A stretch of 64,000 nt of DNA from CAZJLP01 sp964546955. GTDB taxonomy: Bacteria > Verrucomicrobiota > Verrucomicrobiia > Opitutales > Opitutaceae. A program made the translations under genes and the position numbers. The notes beneath the pieces are model-generated. The model had not been told where the DNA came from and ran no database searches. It was given only the letters and a program-made list of their open reading frames with translations. The stretch covers positions 15,334 through 79,333 of the forward strand of contig CAZJLP010000022.1 in assembly GCA_964546955.1 (NCBI GenBank). The letters run 5' to 3'. Positions 63,207 through 64,000 of the stretch are shown here, one piece after another; position 1 is the stretch's first letter; the number at the start of each line of letters is the position of its first letter.

Positions 63207-63246
63207 TTTCAGCCTTTCAGCCCTTCAGCCTTTCCTCCTTTCTTCC
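63207..63246. repeat. Octamer tandem repeat upstream of the Nif3 gene
   Basis: Five in-step 8-mers TTTCAGCC, TTTCAGCC, CTTCAGCC, TTTCCTCC and TTTCTTCC end 3 bp before the ATG at 63250. The tract fills the place of a ribosome binding site. Confidence 0.65.
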
Positions 63247-63249
63247 CGC

Positions 63250-64000
63250 ATGCCCTCCCTCCAGGAAATCGTCGATTTTTGCGATCAGCGGACGCGCCGA
63301 GCCGCCTTCAAAGACGCTCCGGGAGCGTTCAACGGCCTCCAAGTCGCCAACAACGGACGAGTAAGCCGCATTGGGGCGGCGGTCGACGCGGGCCTTGTGC
63401 CTTTTCAGAAAGCGGCCGCTGCGGGAATCGATTTTCTCCTCGTGCACCACGGAATGTATTGGGACATGCCCCGACCGCTCACCGGACCCGCCTACGACCG
63501 CATTGCAACGCTGGTCCGGTCCAACTGTGCACTGTACTCCAATCACCTGCCGCTCGATGGGCACCCCGAAATCGGCAACAACGCACTTCTCGCACAGCAG
63601 TTGGAGCTCAAGCCCGACCGGCCCTTTCTCGTGCGCGACGGCGAAGCTATCGGCTGCGTCGCCCCGTCGGATCGTTCGCGGTCGGAACTGCGCTCGCGTC
63701 TCGAGCAACTTTACCCGCGAGTGATCCCGCTCGAGTATGGGAGCGACCGGCCCCGCGCGGTTGCTTTTTGCAGCGGAAGCGGCAACAGCGCGGTTCCCGA
63801 CCTCATCAAAGATGGGGTCGACACGCTGGTGACAGGCGAATTGCGCGAAGAATGGTTCACCGTGGCCCAGGAGAACCGCTTGAATTTGTACCTATGCGGC
63901 CACTACGCGACAGAGGTTCACGGCGTAAAAGCCCTGGCGGCCGAAGCTGCGGCAAAATTCGGGCTCCCCTGGGAATTCGTGGCGACGGAGAATCCGTTGT
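63250..64000 (+). CDS. Nif3-like dinuclear metal-centre protein, N-terminal part
   Basis: 250 residues are visible from ATG 63250 (MPSLQEIVDFCDQRTRRA), and the frame runs off the window. Metal-ligand motifs of the NIF3/YbgI family are present: LLVHHGMYW, SNHLPLDGHPEIGNN, VAFCSGSGN, TLVTGELREEW and CGHYATEVHGVKAL. The family is universal and forms hexameric rings, with possible GTP cyclohydrolase-type or unknown activity. The gene is nearly complete, since most members have 250-280 residues. Confidence 0.92.
   Translation, partial: MPSLQEIVDFCDQRTRRAAFKDAPGAFNGLQVANNGRVSRIGAAVDAGLVPFQKAAAAGIDFLLVHHGMYWDMPRPLTGPAYDRIATLVRSNCALYSNHLPLDGHPEIGNNALLAQQLELKPDRPFLVRDGEAIGCVAPSDRSRSELRSRLEQLYPRVIPLEYGSDRPRAVAFCSGSGNSAVPDLIKDGVDTLVTGELREEWFTVAQENRLNLYLCGHYATEVHGVKALAAEAAAKFGLPWEFVATENPL

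Overview
This GC-rich 64 kb window is a bacterial chromosome segment, most likely from a saccharolytic member of Verrucomicrobiota, family Opitutaceae or a close relative. That placement is an inference. It rests on the many secreted carbohydrate-active enzymes (GH28, GH3, six-hairpin, GH95, PL6), a LacI regulator, a giant periplasmic-propeller hybrid kinase, an exosortase, and the overall style of the housekeeping proteins. Two runs of 10 N (27763-27772 and 56247-56256) show a scaffolded draft assembly. I see no phage, insertion sequence, CRISPR array or rRNA operon.

Layout. 1-5.6 kb: end of a DUF1080 protein, small membrane proteins, a VOC protein, a GH28-like enzyme and an NHL-repeat protein. 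5.8-9.5 kb: DEAD-box helicase, TrhO overlapping an exosortase, a membrane protein and a VF530 protein. 9.5-14.4 kb: a structured-RNA candidate, a secreted GH3 enzyme and a convergent six-hairpin glycosidase. 14.5-24.6 kb (all minus strand): zwf-opcA, yraN, smc and a PAS hybrid kinase. 25-29 kb: GH95 alpha-L-fucosidase (its 3' end damaged at a gap) and a LacI regulator. 29.4-39.9 kb: cyclophilin, alanine dehydrogenase, AMP nucleosidase, polysaccharide deacetylase, prfB with its programmed frameshift, FmdB-type zinc ribbon, and a prenyl synthase. 40-48.8 kb: a polysaccharide-uronate locus (see below). 48.9-51.7 kb: tRNA-Asp, tRNA-Arg and tRNA-Ala with small genes. 51.9-64 kb: PIN/TRAM protein, EVE protein, tyrA, aroA-(gap)-cmk-plsC, polX, thioesterase, YqgE/AlgH, dCMP deaminase and the start of a Nif3 protein.

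The most system-like region is 39.98-48.8 kb. A PL6-type lyase gene is followed by two paralogous secreted lyase-like genes (41980-42741 and 48037-48789). These bracket a NarL/LuxR response regulator and a roughly 1,300-residue sensor (propeller, Y_Y_Y, kinase, receiver, HPt). A 16-bp inverted repeat in NarL-like 7-2-7 form, TATCCCT-AC-RGGGATA, lies upstream of both paralogues and nowhere else that I noticed. I infer a glycan-sensing phosphorelay acting on both lyase genes.

Two families of intergenic repeats are scattered through the window. One is a 150-190 bp palindromic, MITE/REP-like element with CTCTGAAAACGG-type ends (five copies or fragments). The other is a set of degenerate 7-, 8- and 10-bp tandem repeats whose unit changes from locus to locus; one tract lies inside the smc coding sequence.
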